Assembly (NCBI GenBank): GCA_031288215.1
Contig: JAITRV010000063.1
Location: 1-29,985 of the forward strand
Length of the DNA stretch: 29,985 nt
DNA from: Spirochaetaceae bacterium
GTDB lineage: Bacteria > Spirochaetota > Spirochaetia > Treponematales > Breznakiellaceae
Reading direction: 5' to 3'
The notes below the pieces were generated by a model. The model was not told where the DNA came from and searched no databases. It saw nothing but the letters and a program-made list of their open reading frames with translations. Numbering within the stretch: the first letter of the stretch is position 1; every line of letters begins with the position of its first letter. The position numbers and the translations under genes were made by a program. This document shows positions 15,461-23,055 of this stretch, one piece after another.

Positions 15461-16201
15461 ATGAAGATGAAAAAGGAATACCGGACGGGGATCGCCGTTA
15501 TCCTGATTGCGGCAGCGGCCTTGGGGGGCCTGGTCGCTTTTCAAAAATACCGTTCCCGAAATTCCCTGGCCCTCAGAATCTCGGAACTGGGGCCCCGGGG
15601 AAATCAGCCCCAGACCGTCGAGGAGCTTCGGAGGGCCATCGCCCGCTACGAGGAGCGGATCGAAGCCCATGTGAAGGACGCCGCCCAGACCGGCTTGTAC
15701 TGGAAGATCCTGGCCGCCCGGCTCCAGGACCGGGATCTCCACCATGAGGCCTTGAATGCCCTGGAGCGGGCGGTTTACTATTTTCCCGGGGACGCTACGG
15801 TCCATTACCTCCGGGGCCTTTCCGCCGGGGTTGTGGGAAAATCAGCCTTTGGCCTTAACGGGGCCGGGAAGCGGGAGTACCTCGCCCTTTCGGAGGCCTC
15901 CTACCTCAGGGCCATAGAGCTGGACCCGGACTATGAGCGGCCCCGGTACGGCCTGGGGGTCCTCTACGTGTTTGAGTTGGACAAGCCCCAGGAGGCGGTG
16001 GCCCATCTGCTCTGGTTTTTGGAAAATTCCCGGGATAATGTGGACGCCATGTTTGTCCTGGCCCGGGCCTATTTTATGCTGGAAAATTACCGGGAGGCCC
16101 TGGACCTCTATGAGCGGATCATCGCCGTTGCCCGGGACCCCGCTCAACGAAATGAGGCGGAAAATAACCGGCAAGCCATACTGGATTCGTATTATGGTTG
16201 A
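15461..16201 (+). CDS. Membrane-anchored TPR-repeat protein
   Basis: This 246-residue protein has a short basic N terminus and one membrane segment at about residues 9-27 (IAVILIAAAALGGLVAF), probably an uncleaved anchor. The rest is helical with recognisable tetratricopeptide units in the second half (SYLRAIELDPDYERPRYGLG, then AMFVLARAYFMLENYREALD). GGGGGAGG at 15447-15454 is six bases before ATG 15461. A TPR gene at this place between ftsZ and dprA is, from memory, also present in Borrelia and other treponemes. A divisome or envelope scaffold role is an inference. Its TGA overlaps a short downstream ATG frame. Confidence 0.75.
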   Translation: MKMKKEYRTGIAVILIAAAALGGLVAFQKYRSRNSLALRISELGPRGNQPQTVEELRRAIARYEERIEAHVKDAAQTGLYWKILAARLQDRDLHHEALNALERAVYYFPGDATVHYLRGLSAGVVGKSAFGLNGAGKREYLALSEASYLRAIELDPDYERPRYGLGVLYVFELDKPQEAVAHLLWFLENSRDNVDAMFVLARAYFMLENYREALDLYERIIAVARDPAQRNEAENNRQAILDSYYG

Positions 16202-16216
16202 TGCGTACGGGTGTGG

Positions 16217-16246
16217 TTGATGAGTAGTCGGGTTGATATTTATAAT
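16217..16246 (+). promoter_or_regulatory. Candidate sigma70-type promoter for the dprA-topA-xerC-hslVU block
   Basis: A perfect TATAAT box is at 16241-16246. TTGATG (16217-16222, four of six to consensus) lies 18 bases upstream. Transcription would start near 16253, just before the mini-ORF at 16255 and about 35 bases before dprA. Confidence 0.5.
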
Positions 16247-16254
16247 GGAGACCT

Positions 16255-16290
16255 ATGAGCGTTGCCATGAATGAGGATAGCTATGAATGA
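16255..16290 (+). other. 11-codon mini-ORF overlapping the dprA start
   Basis: ATG 16255 has GGAG (16247-16250) four bases upstream and encodes MSVAMNEDSYE. Its TGA (16288-16290) overlaps ATG 16287 of dprA as ATGA. It could be a leader peptide or coupling ORF. Function is inferred only from the overlap. Confidence 0.35.
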
Positions 16291-16292
16291 GG
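16267..16292 (+). repeat. Short direct repeat ATGAATGAGG x2
   Basis: ATGAATGAGG occurs at 16267-16276 and again at 16283-16292, a 16-base period. Each copy supplies a GAGG ribosome-site core before a downstream ATG (16287 and 16299), so the repeat makes two possible dprA starts. Confidence 0.6.
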
Positions 16293-17273
16293 CTTCTTAT
16301 GGATGAAAGGCTGCTATTTGATCTGGTCATAAGCCGGCTCTTGGGGGTAAATCCCCGGGAAAAGGTCCGGCTCTGTATGGAATTTGAACCGGCGGGGGAA
16401 TGGGAGCGGCTTTCCCGGGAGGACCTGGAGTTCTTCCTGGGCCGGAGCCTGGATCAGGTTCCCCGGGATATGGGGGAATTGTGGGCTCAGGCCGAACGGG
16501 ACCGGCGGGCCCTGCAGATCCGGGGCATTGCCGTTGTTTCCATCCTTTCCTCCCGTTATCCCCCCTTGCTCCGGGAACTCTGGGACCCGCCGGCGATCCT
16601 CTTTTACCGGGGAATCCTGCCGGACCCGGAGAAGCCCCTGGCGGCGGTGGTGGGGACCCGGCGGCCCACCCAGGGGGCCCTCGCCCAGGCATACCGGCTC
16701 AGCCGGGACCTGGGGGAGGCGGGGGTCCCCGTGGTTTCCGGGCTTGCCCTGGGGATCGACGCCATGGCCCACCGGGGAAACCTGGACGGCGGGGCTCCCA
16801 CGGTGGCGGTCCTGGGGTCCAGCCCCGACGAGATTTACCCCGGGGCGAACCGTCTGCTGGCCCGGCGGCTCCTCTCCCAGGGCGGGGCCCTTTTAAGCGA
16901 ATATCCCCCGGGCACCAGCCCCCGGAAATGGACCTTTCCGGCAAGAAACCGGATTATTTCAGGAATAGCCCGGGGAACGGTGATCGTGGAGGCCCCGGCC
17001 GCTTCGGGGGCCCTGATCACCGCCCGCTTTGCCCTGGATCAGAGCCGGGATTTCTGGGTGGCCTCCGCCGGGGTGGAATCCCCCCGGGGGGCGGGTACGG
17101 CGAAGCTGGCCGGGGAAGGGGCCGCGGTGCTTACCGGGGCGGCGGATATCCTGGAGGACTGGGGGATAGGGGGCAGCGAAAAAGCCCCTCCGGCGGAACT
17201 TGTTGCCGCGGGAGGGGCCTGCGGGGCCGATCTGGCCTCGTCCATGGCACGGACTTTGAAGATTACGCTTTAG
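16287..17273 (+). CDS. dprA: DNA-processing protein DprA (Smf)
   Basis: This 328-residue protein has the DprA Rossmann-like core. It contains VVGTRRPT (121-128), SGLALGIDAMAHRG (151-164), LGSSPDEIYPGAN (176-188), and FPARNRIISG followed by VIVEAPAASGALITAR. DprA loads RecA on incoming single-stranded DNA during transformation, and many non-competent bacteria also keep it. A winged-helix tail is not obvious; the last ~40 residues are low in recognisable motifs. ATG 16287 overlaps the preceding mini-ORF by ATGA; ATG 16299, with GAGG six bases before it, is the alternative and would shorten the protein by four residues. Confidence 0.93.
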   Translation: MRLLMDERLLFDLVISRLLGVNPREKVRLCMEFEPAGEWERLSREDLEFFLGRSLDQVPRDMGELWAQAERDRRALQIRGIAVVSILSSRYPPLLRELWDPPAILFYRGILPDPEKPLAAVVGTRRPTQGALAQAYRLSRDLGEAGVPVVSGLALGIDAMAHRGNLDGGAPTVAVLGSSPDEIYPGANRLLARRLLSQGGALLSEYPPGTSPRKWTFPARNRIISGIARGTVIVEAPAASGALITARFALDQSRDFWVASAGVESPRGAGTAKLAGEGAAVLTGAADILEDWGIGGSEKAPPAELVAAGGACGADLASSMARTLKITL

Positions 17274-17285
17274 GATGGATATGGT

Positions 17286-19454
17286 ATGGCGGTAGGGGTT
17301 GAAGAAAAGGCAAAAGAAAAGCGGACTCCCCGGAAAAAGGAAGGGGTAAAAAAAGAAAAGAAACCCAAGGAGAAGAAGATCCTGGTGATCGTGGAATCCC
17401 CGGCCAAAGCGAAGACCATCGAAAAGTACCTGGGCCCCCTCTACACGGTCAAGGCCTCCATGGGACACCTCATCGACCTCCCCAAATCCCGGCTGGCCAT
17501 TGATGTGGACCACGATTTTGAGCCCGAGTACATCACCGTCCGGGGGAGGGCGAAGCTCCTCAAGGAACTCCAGGGGGACGCGAAGAAGGCGGATACGGTG
17601 CTCCTGGCCAGTGATAATGACCGGGAAGGGGAGGCCATCGCCTATCATCTGCGGAACGCCATCGAGGCCAAGACCGGGGTTCCCATTCAGCGGATTAGCT
17701 TCAACGAGATTACCCCGGCGGCCATCAAGGATGCGGTGGCCAACCCGTCCGGCATCGACGAGTTCAAGGTAAACGCCCAGAAGGCCCGGCGGGTCCTGGA
17801 CCGGCTGGTGGGGTATAACCTGTCCCCCCTGCTCTGGAAGAAGGTGAAGAACGGCCTTTCCGCGGGACGGGTGCAGTCGGTGGCCCTGCGGCTTATCTGC
17901 GACCGGGAGAAGGAGGTGGAATCCTTCATCCCCGAGGAGTACTGGACCCTGGAGGCGGATTTTAAGACGGGGAAGTCCGCCTATACCGCCCAGCTCGTCT
18001 CCTGGCAGGGGATGAAACCGGATCTCAAGCATGAGGGGGAGGTCCGGGCCATTATCGATAAGATAAGCGGCGCCGAGTGTTTCGTCTCCGAGGTCCGGGA
18101 AACCGAAAAAACCATACGGCCGAAACCGCCCTTTACCACCTCTCAACTCCAGCAGACCGCGGCAAACCGCCTGGGCTTTACCAGTAAGAAAACCATGCAG
18201 TTGGCCCAGCAGCTCTACGAGGGGGTGAATATCGGCAACTCCCGGGTGGGGCTTATCACCTATATGCGTACCGATTCGGTGCGGATCTCCCAGGTTGCCC
18301 TGGAGGAGGTCCGCTCCTGGCTGGGGGAGCACTACCCCGGGGATCTGCCCCCCAAGGCGGCGGAGTACAGCCTGGGGAAAAAGGCCCAGGATGCCCATGA
18401 GGCGATCCGCCCCACCTATGCGGCCTATACCCCCGAGGAGATGAAGGAGTATCTGTCCAAGGATCAGCTCCGGCTCTACTCGATCATCTGGGAACGCTTT
18501 GTGGCGAGCCAGATGAATCCCGCCAAAACCAGGACCATCAGCATCGATATCCGGGCCGGGGAAGGAATTTTCCGCATCGCCGGGAGCCGGGTCATGGAGA
18601 AGGGCTTCTACAAGGTAATGAAGATCCTGGCCGGGGAAAACAAGGGGACCCCCGTGCCCTCCCTCAAGACGGGGGATCCGATCCGCTTCGAGAAATTCTA
18701 TCCCGAACAGCACTTTACCCAGGGCCCCTCCCGGTTTAGCGACGCCTCCATCGTAAAGACCCTGGAGGAAAAGGGGATAGGCCGGCCCTCCACCTATGCC
18801 CCCATTATTTCGGTACTCCTGGACCGGTACTACGTGACCCGGTCCAATAAGCAGTTGGTTCCCACCCTCCTGGGCCGGATGATCTGCGATATGCTGGTGG
18901 AGCATTTTCCCGATGTGGTGGAGGCGGGGTTTACCGCATCCATGGAAAACAAACTTGATGAGGTGGAAGAGAACCAGATCCGCTGGCCCGATATGATCCG
19001 GAAATTCTGGGATCCCTTCAAGGATCAGGTGGAAGCGGTCGGGAAAACCCTGGAATCCTTCAAGGGCTCCCTGGACGAAGAGACCGACTATATCTGCGAA
19101 AAATGCGGCAAGCCCATGGTAAAGAAGCTCGGCCGTTATGGGTTTTTCCTGGCCTGTTCGGGGTTTCCCGAATGCCGCAATACCCGGTCCATCCCCCTGG
19201 CCACGTGCCCCCGTTGCGGCGGTGACATCGTGGCCCGAAAGACCCGGGGCCGGGGCAAGGAATTCTACGGCTGTACCAATTACCCCGAGTGTGATTTTAT
19301 CAGCCACTTCAAACCCGTCAATCAGAACTGTCCCCAGTGCGGACAGTTCATGGTCGAAAAATACGATAAGAAGAACGGGACCCACAAGGCCTGTATTAAC
19401 CCGGAATGTGATTACCTGCACAGCAGCGAAGACGAGGGGGAAACGAATGAATGA
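17286..19454 (+). CDS. topA: DNA topoisomerase I
   Basis: This 722-residue type IA topoisomerase relaxes negative supercoils. The Toprim domain starts at ~31 with ILVIVESPAKAKTIEKYLG (catalytic Glu37) and has ASDNDREGEAIAYHL, with Asp110 and Asp112. The nucleophilic Tyr326 is in GLITYMRTDSVRIS. Three C-terminal zinc ribbons with CxxC pairs are visible (YICEKCGK...CSGFPEC, CPRCGG...CTNYPEC, CPQCGQ...CINPEC). The first 30 residues are a Lys/Arg-rich tail before the Toprim domain, longer than usual. AGGA at 17272-17275 lies ten bases before ATG 17286. The gene overlaps the xerC start by eight bases. Confidence 0.96.
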   Translation: MAVGVEEKAKEKRTPRKKEGVKKEKKPKEKKILVIVESPAKAKTIEKYLGPLYTVKASMGHLIDLPKSRLAIDVDHDFEPEYITVRGRAKLLKELQGDAKKADTVLLASDNDREGEAIAYHLRNAIEAKTGVPIQRISFNEITPAAIKDAVANPSGIDEFKVNAQKARRVLDRLVGYNLSPLLWKKVKNGLSAGRVQSVALRLICDREKEVESFIPEEYWTLEADFKTGKSAYTAQLVSWQGMKPDLKHEGEVRAIIDKISGAECFVSEVRETEKTIRPKPPFTTSQLQQTAANRLGFTSKKTMQLAQQLYEGVNIGNSRVGLITYMRTDSVRISQVALEEVRSWLGEHYPGDLPPKAAEYSLGKKAQDAHEAIRPTYAAYTPEEMKEYLSKDQLRLYSIIWERFVASQMNPAKTRTISIDIRAGEGIFRIAGSRVMEKGFYKVMKILAGENKGTPVPSLKTGDPIRFEKFYPEQHFTQGPSRFSDASIVKTLEEKGIGRPSTYAPIISVLLDRYYVTRSNKQLVPTLLGRMICDMLVEHFPDVVEAGFTASMENKLDEVEENQIRWPDMIRKFWDPFKDQVEAVGKTLESFKGSLDEETDYICEKCGKPMVKKLGRYGFFLACSGFPECRNTRSIPLATCPRCGGDIVARKTRGRGKEFYGCTNYPECDFISHFKPVNQNCPQCGQFMVEKYDKKNGTHKACINPECDYLHSSEDEGETNE

Positions 19455-20361
19455 CAAAAATCCGGTGGAGGAATACCTCGCCTACCTCCGTTCCGTCCGG
19501 GGGATGTCGGATCGGACCATTCAGGCCTACGGTAAGGATCTCGCCCATTTTTCCGCGTATTGCGAAAACCGCGCCATGGATCCCCTGAAGGTAAGTCCCC
19601 GGGAATTGCGGGGCTTTATCGCGGATCAGAGCGCCGAAGGTATCGCCTCGGTGAGCGTCAACCGGGCCCTCTCCTCCCTCCGGGGCTTTTACCGCTGGCT
19701 CCGGCGTTTCGGCCGCCGGGCGGATGATCCCTCCCAGGCCCTGCGGAACCTCAAAACCGCCAAACGCCTCCCCGCCTTTCTCTGGGAGGGGGAAATGGCG
19801 GATTTCGCGGAACTCCCTGACCGGGCGGGCATCCTCTGGCCCCTCCGGGACAAGGCCCTGATCCTGGCTATGTACTCCGCGGGGTTGCGGATTTCGGAGC
19901 TGGCCTCTTTGACCCTCCCCGCCCTGGAGGGGGACCTCTCCGGCGCCCGGGTCAGGGGAAAGGGGGATAAGGATCGGTACGTGTTCTTCTCCCGGGAGGG
20001 AACCGAAGCCCTGGCGGCCTATCTTCCCGCCCGGGCCGCCCGGATTCCGGGGGAGGCCCCCACGGAACGGCTCTTCATCAACCGGAGGGGGGGAGCCCTT
20101 TCGGTCCCGGGGATACGGTGGATCATCGCCCAATACGCGGAACGGTCGGGGTTGCAGAAGAACGTCCATCCCCATGCGTTACGGCATAGTTTTGCCACCC
20201 ACTTGGTCAATGCCGGCTGCGACGTGCGGCTGGTTCAAGAACTGTTAGGCCATGCCAGCCTTTCTACCACCCAGCGTTACACCCATTTGGATATGGAACG
20301 GCTCAAGAATACCTATGCAAAGGCCCATCCTCACGGGGTGAGGAAAAGGAATACACAATGA
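19447..20361 (+). CDS. xerC: Tyrosine recombinase XerC (CodV-like, second copy)
   Basis: This 304-residue XerC/XerD-family recombinase has all catalytic residues: Arg148 (SAGLRISE), Lys172 (GKGDKDR), His243 and Arg246 (HALRHSFA), His269 (LLGHASL) and Tyr278 (QRYTH). The order topA-xer-hslV-hslU matches B. subtilis topA-(trmFO)-codV-clpQ-clpY, so the XerC/CodV name rests on synteny. ATG 19447 follows GAGGGGG (19434-19440) by six bases and overlaps the end of topA; the longer upstream open frame reads through the topA zinc ribbons and is rejected. Its stop overlaps hslV by ATGA. Confidence 0.9.
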   Translation: MNDKNPVEEYLAYLRSVRGMSDRTIQAYGKDLAHFSAYCENRAMDPLKVSPRELRGFIADQSAEGIASVSVNRALSSLRGFYRWLRRFGRRADDPSQALRNLKTAKRLPAFLWEGEMADFAELPDRAGILWPLRDKALILAMYSAGLRISELASLTLPALEGDLSGARVRGKGDKDRYVFFSREGTEALAAYLPARAARIPGEAPTERLFINRRGGALSVPGIRWIIAQYAERSGLQKNVHPHALRHSFATHLVNAGCDVRLVQELLGHASLSTTQRYTHLDMERLKNTYAKAHPHGVRKRNTQ

Positions 20362-20900
20362 AACGAAGGGATATACGTTCCACCACGGTTCTGGCGGTTC
20401 GCCGGGACGGAAAAGTTGCCCTGGCCGGGGACGGCCAGGTAACCATGGGGGAGACGGTGATGAAGAACAACGCCCGCAAGGTGAGGCGCCTCAACGACGG
20501 CAAGGTCCTGTGCGGCTTTGCCGGGGCAACCGCCGACGCCTTTACCCTGTTTGACCGCTTTGAGGAAAAGCTCAAGGAGTATTCCGGGGATCTGGCCCGG
20601 GCCGCGGTGGAACTGGCCAAGGAATGGCGGATTGACCGGTCCCTTCGGCGGCTGGAGGCCCTCCTGCTGGCGGCGGACCGCTCGAAAACCCTGCTTATCT
20701 CCGGTACCGGGGATGTGATCGAGCCGGCGGAGGACGCCCTGGCCATAGGTTCCGGGGGGAATTACGCCTATGCCGCCGCCTTGGCCTACTTGGATGGCAG
20801 TACCCTCTCCGCCGCGGAGATCGCCCGGCGGAGCCTTCGGATTGCGGGGAATATCTGTATCTATACCAACGAACAAATCGTCCTGGAGGAATTGAATTGA
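20358..20900 (+). CDS. hslV: ATP-dependent protease subunit HslV (ClpQ)
   Basis: This 180-residue threonine peptidase is the core of the HslUV protease. Aligned by eye with known HslV, the catalytic threonine is Thr9 (TTVLAVRRDG), so the first eight residues, MKRRDIRS, would be a propeptide that must be removed. Other family motifs are VALAGDGQVTMGETVMK, CGFAGATADAFTLF and AIGSGGNYAYAAA. The C terminus ends in IYTNEQIVLEELN. AAGGA lies seven bases upstream of the ATG. It overlaps xerC by ATGA and hslU by TGATG, so the three are one transcription unit. Confidence 0.96.
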   Translation: MKRRDIRSTTVLAVRRDGKVALAGDGQVTMGETVMKNNARKVRRLNDGKVLCGFAGATADAFTLFDRFEEKLKEYSGDLARAAVELAKEWRIDRSLRRLEALLLAADRSKTLLISGTGDVIEPAEDALAIGSGGNYAYAAALAYLDGSTLSAAEIARRSLRIAGNICIYTNEQIVLEELN

Positions 20901-22498
20901 TGACCGAAGATAAAACCAATGGGATAGATGAGCCGAAAGGCGTAAATCCCCTGATCCCCGCCACGGAGCTTACCCCCCGGGAAATTGTGGCGGAGTTGGA
21001 CAAATATATCGTGGGACAGAAGAAGGCCAAACGGGCGGTGGCGGTGGCCCTGCGGAACCGGATCCGCCGGCTCAAGCTGGACCCGGAGGTCCGGGAGGAT
21101 ATCGCCCCCAAAAACATCCTCATGATAGGCCCCACCGGGGTAGGGAAGACCGAGATCGCCCGGCGGCTGGCCAAGCTGGCGGGTTCCCCCTTTATCAAGG
21201 TGGAGGCCACCAAATACACCGAAGTGGGCTATGTGGGGCGGGATGTGGAGTCCATGATCCGGGACCTCATGGCTGCGGGGGTCCAGATGGTCATGCAGGA
21301 GATGCAGGAGGCGGTGAAAACCGAGGCCCGCAAACGGGCGGAGGAAGCCCTGTTGGATCTCCTCCTCCCGGGAACGGGGAAGAAAACCCGGGATCCCAAA
21401 TCCGCCGGGGGACCGGTGGTGAGGCCCGTGGGGGCCTTTTCCATCAACCCCGGCAGCGGAGGGGGGCCCGCCTTGATGGGGACCGCCATCCAGGTGGGGA
21501 TTCCCACGATCCTGCGGTCTTCCGGAAACGGATCGAAAAACGAGGCCCCCCCCGCGGGAGAACTCCGGGAGGTTCAGGATCTTCCTGAGCCGGAGGAACT
21601 GGAGGCCGAGGCGGCCCCCAATCCCACCCGGGAGAAGTTCAGGATCATGCTCCGGGAGGGCAAACTGGAGGATCGGCTTGTGGAGATCACCGTGAACCAG
21701 AACCTCCAATTCCCGGCCTTTGAAATGATGGGCGGGGGGATGGAGGAACTGGAGAACAGCCTCTCCGGCTTGGCGGGTTTTTTTGGCGGAAACAAGAAGA
21801 AGAAACTCCTCACCGTGAGCCGGGCCCGGGAGATCCTGATCAACGAAGAAGCGGAGAAACTCATAGACCGGGACCGGGTCAGCGACGATGCCCGGCAGCG
21901 GGTGGAAGAGACCGGCATCGTCTTTATCGACGAAATCGACAAGATCGCCGTCAAGGGAGATCGGGGGGGCGGTCCCGACGTATCCCGGGAGGGGGTGCAG
22001 CGGGACATCCTGCCCATCGTGGAGGGGGCTACGGTGAACACCAAGTGGGGGCCGGTGGACACCAGCCACATCCTCTTTGTGGCCGCCGGGGCCTTCAATA
22101 TCAGCAAGCCCTCGGACCTGATTCCGGAACTCCAGGGCCGTTTCCCCCTGCGGGTGGAACTGGAATTCCTGGGAAAGGAGGAATTCCTGCGGATCCTCAC
22201 GGAACCCAAGAACGCCCTGACCAAACAGTACATCGACCTTTTGGGCACCGAGGGGGTGGAGATCGAATTTTCCCCGGAGGCCATAGAACGGCTGGCCGCC
22301 CTGGCGGCGGATGTCAATTCCCGGCTGGAAAATATTGGGGCCCGGCGGCTTCATACCATCATGGAAACGCTCCTGGAGGAGCTTTCCTTTGAGGCCCCCA
22401 ACCTGGGGCCCACCAGGATTCCTATCACCGAGGCCTATGTGAATGAGCGCCTGGGGGATCTGGCGGCGGATCAGGACCTGGGGAGATACATATTGTAG
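20900..22498 (+). CDS. hslU: ATP-dependent protease ATPase subunit HslU (ClpY), with enlarged I domain
   Basis: This 532-residue AAA+ unfoldase feeds substrates to HslV. The N domain has TPREIVAELDKYIVGQ, Walker A is GPTGVGKT (77-84), the pore motif region is YTEVGYVGRDV (106-115), Walker B is VFIDEID (341-347) and sensor motifs follow. The C terminus ends in DLGRYIL, which inserts into HslV for activation. Most HslU proteins are ~440-470 residues. Here a Gly/Pro/Glu-rich stretch at about 162-240 lies in the I domain before the conserved TREKFRIMLREG. ATG 20900 overlaps the hslV stop and follows GGAGGA by nine bases. Confidence 0.95.
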   Translation: MTEDKTNGIDEPKGVNPLIPATELTPREIVAELDKYIVGQKKAKRAVAVALRNRIRRLKLDPEVREDIAPKNILMIGPTGVGKTEIARRLAKLAGSPFIKVEATKYTEVGYVGRDVESMIRDLMAAGVQMVMQEMQEAVKTEARKRAEEALLDLLLPGTGKKTRDPKSAGGPVVRPVGAFSINPGSGGGPALMGTAIQVGIPTILRSSGNGSKNEAPPAGELREVQDLPEPEELEAEAAPNPTREKFRIMLREGKLEDRLVEITVNQNLQFPAFEMMGGGMEELENSLSGLAGFFGGNKKKKLLTVSRAREILINEEAEKLIDRDRVSDDARQRVEETGIVFIDEIDKIAVKGDRGGGPDVSREGVQRDILPIVEGATVNTKWGPVDTSHILFVAAGAFNISKPSDLIPELQGRFPLRVELEFLGKEEFLRILTEPKNALTKQYIDLLGTEGVEIEFSPEAIERLAALAADVNSRLENIGARRLHTIMETLLEELSFEAPNLGPTRIPITEAYVNERLGDLAADQDLGRYIL

Positions 22499-22530
22499 GG
22501 AGAAGGAGATGAAAGGGGTGTCTGTTTTTC

Positions 22531-22558
22531 TAACTTCTCACGCATAATCCGCCGATGG
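22531..22558 (+). promoter_or_regulatory. Sigma28-type flagellar promoter upstream of flgB
   Basis: TAACTTCT (22531-22538) and GCCGATGG (22551-22558) closely resemble the sigma28 (FliA/WhiG) consensus TAAAGTTT and GCCGATAA. From TAAC to GCCGAT the gap is 16 bases, where 15 is typical. It sits in the only sizeable gap before the flagellar operon. That position supports the call. Confidence 0.6.
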
Positions 22559-22561
22559 TTG

Positions 22562-22591
22562 TTATAGAAGCGTGTGTTGTTTTTATAGAAG
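22562..22591 (+). repeat. Direct repeat TTATAGAAG x2 in the flgB leader
   Basis: TTATAGAAG occurs at 22562-22570 and 22583-22591, exactly 21 bases (two helical turns) apart, between the sigma28-like box and the flgB ribosome site. It could be an operator or RNA element; no known regulator is assigned. Confidence 0.5.
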
Positions 22592-22613
22592 AATAGGTGT
22601 TGGGAGTAAGCGC

Positions 22614-23033
22614 ATGAATATAGGGAATAATTTTACCAAGACCGTGGATTTGGTTCACCGGGCCATGGATGCGAACCTCATCCGCCGCGGCGTCATCGCC
22701 AATAACCTGGCCAACGCGGGGGTGCCCAACTTTAAGCGGTCTGAGGTGAACTTTGAAAGCGAGTTAAAGCGGGCGCTGGATACGGAAAAAAAGCGGCCCG
22801 CCCTGGAGTTGACCCTCACGGATCCCCGGCACATCCCTTCCTGGAGGGAACGGGATTACCGGGAGGTGGAGGTCCGGCGGGTGCTGGATTATACCAGTAC
22901 CTCCAAGAATAACGGGAACAACGTGGACCCGGAGCAGGAGATCATGGCGGCCCTGGAGAATCAGCTTATGTATACCCTGATGGCCCAGGCGGAAAGCTTT
23001 GAATTCGGCCAGATCAATATGGTATTACGGTAA
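22614..23033 (+). CDS. flgB: Flagellar basal-body rod protein FlgB
   Basis: This 139-residue proximal rod protein has the axial-family N-terminal motif RRGVIANNLANAGVPNFKRSEVNF (quoted in parts: ANNLANAGVPNFK) and a helical C terminus (ENQLMYTLMAQAESFEFGQINMVLR region). It polymerises on the MS ring through FliE, in the periplasm of the spirochaete. ATG 22614 follows GGGAG (22602-22606) by seven bases; the frame upstream to 22572 lacks a ribosome site and adds residues not seen in FlgB. It is the first gene of the flagellar operon and sits behind a sigma28-like promoter. Confidence 0.95.
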   Translation: MNIGNNFTKTVDLVHRAMDANLIRRGVIANNLANAGVPNFKRSEVNFESELKRALDTEKKRPALELTLTDPRHIPSWRERDYREVEVRRVLDYTSTSKNNGNNVDPEQEIMAALENQLMYTLMAQAESFEFGQINMVLR

Positions 23034-23055
23034 TCACGGAGAGGCAGGATAGGAT

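Noticed and set aside
19138..19446. An upstream extension of the second recombinase by about 100 residues
   Set aside because: It reads the topA zinc-ribbon region in another frame; ATG 19447 has a GAGGGGG site and gives a normal XerC length.
16959..19457. A long minus-strand open frame opposite dprA and topA (about 832 codons)
   Set aside because: Same reasoning: shadow of topA, no motifs, no ribosome site or promoter pointing left.
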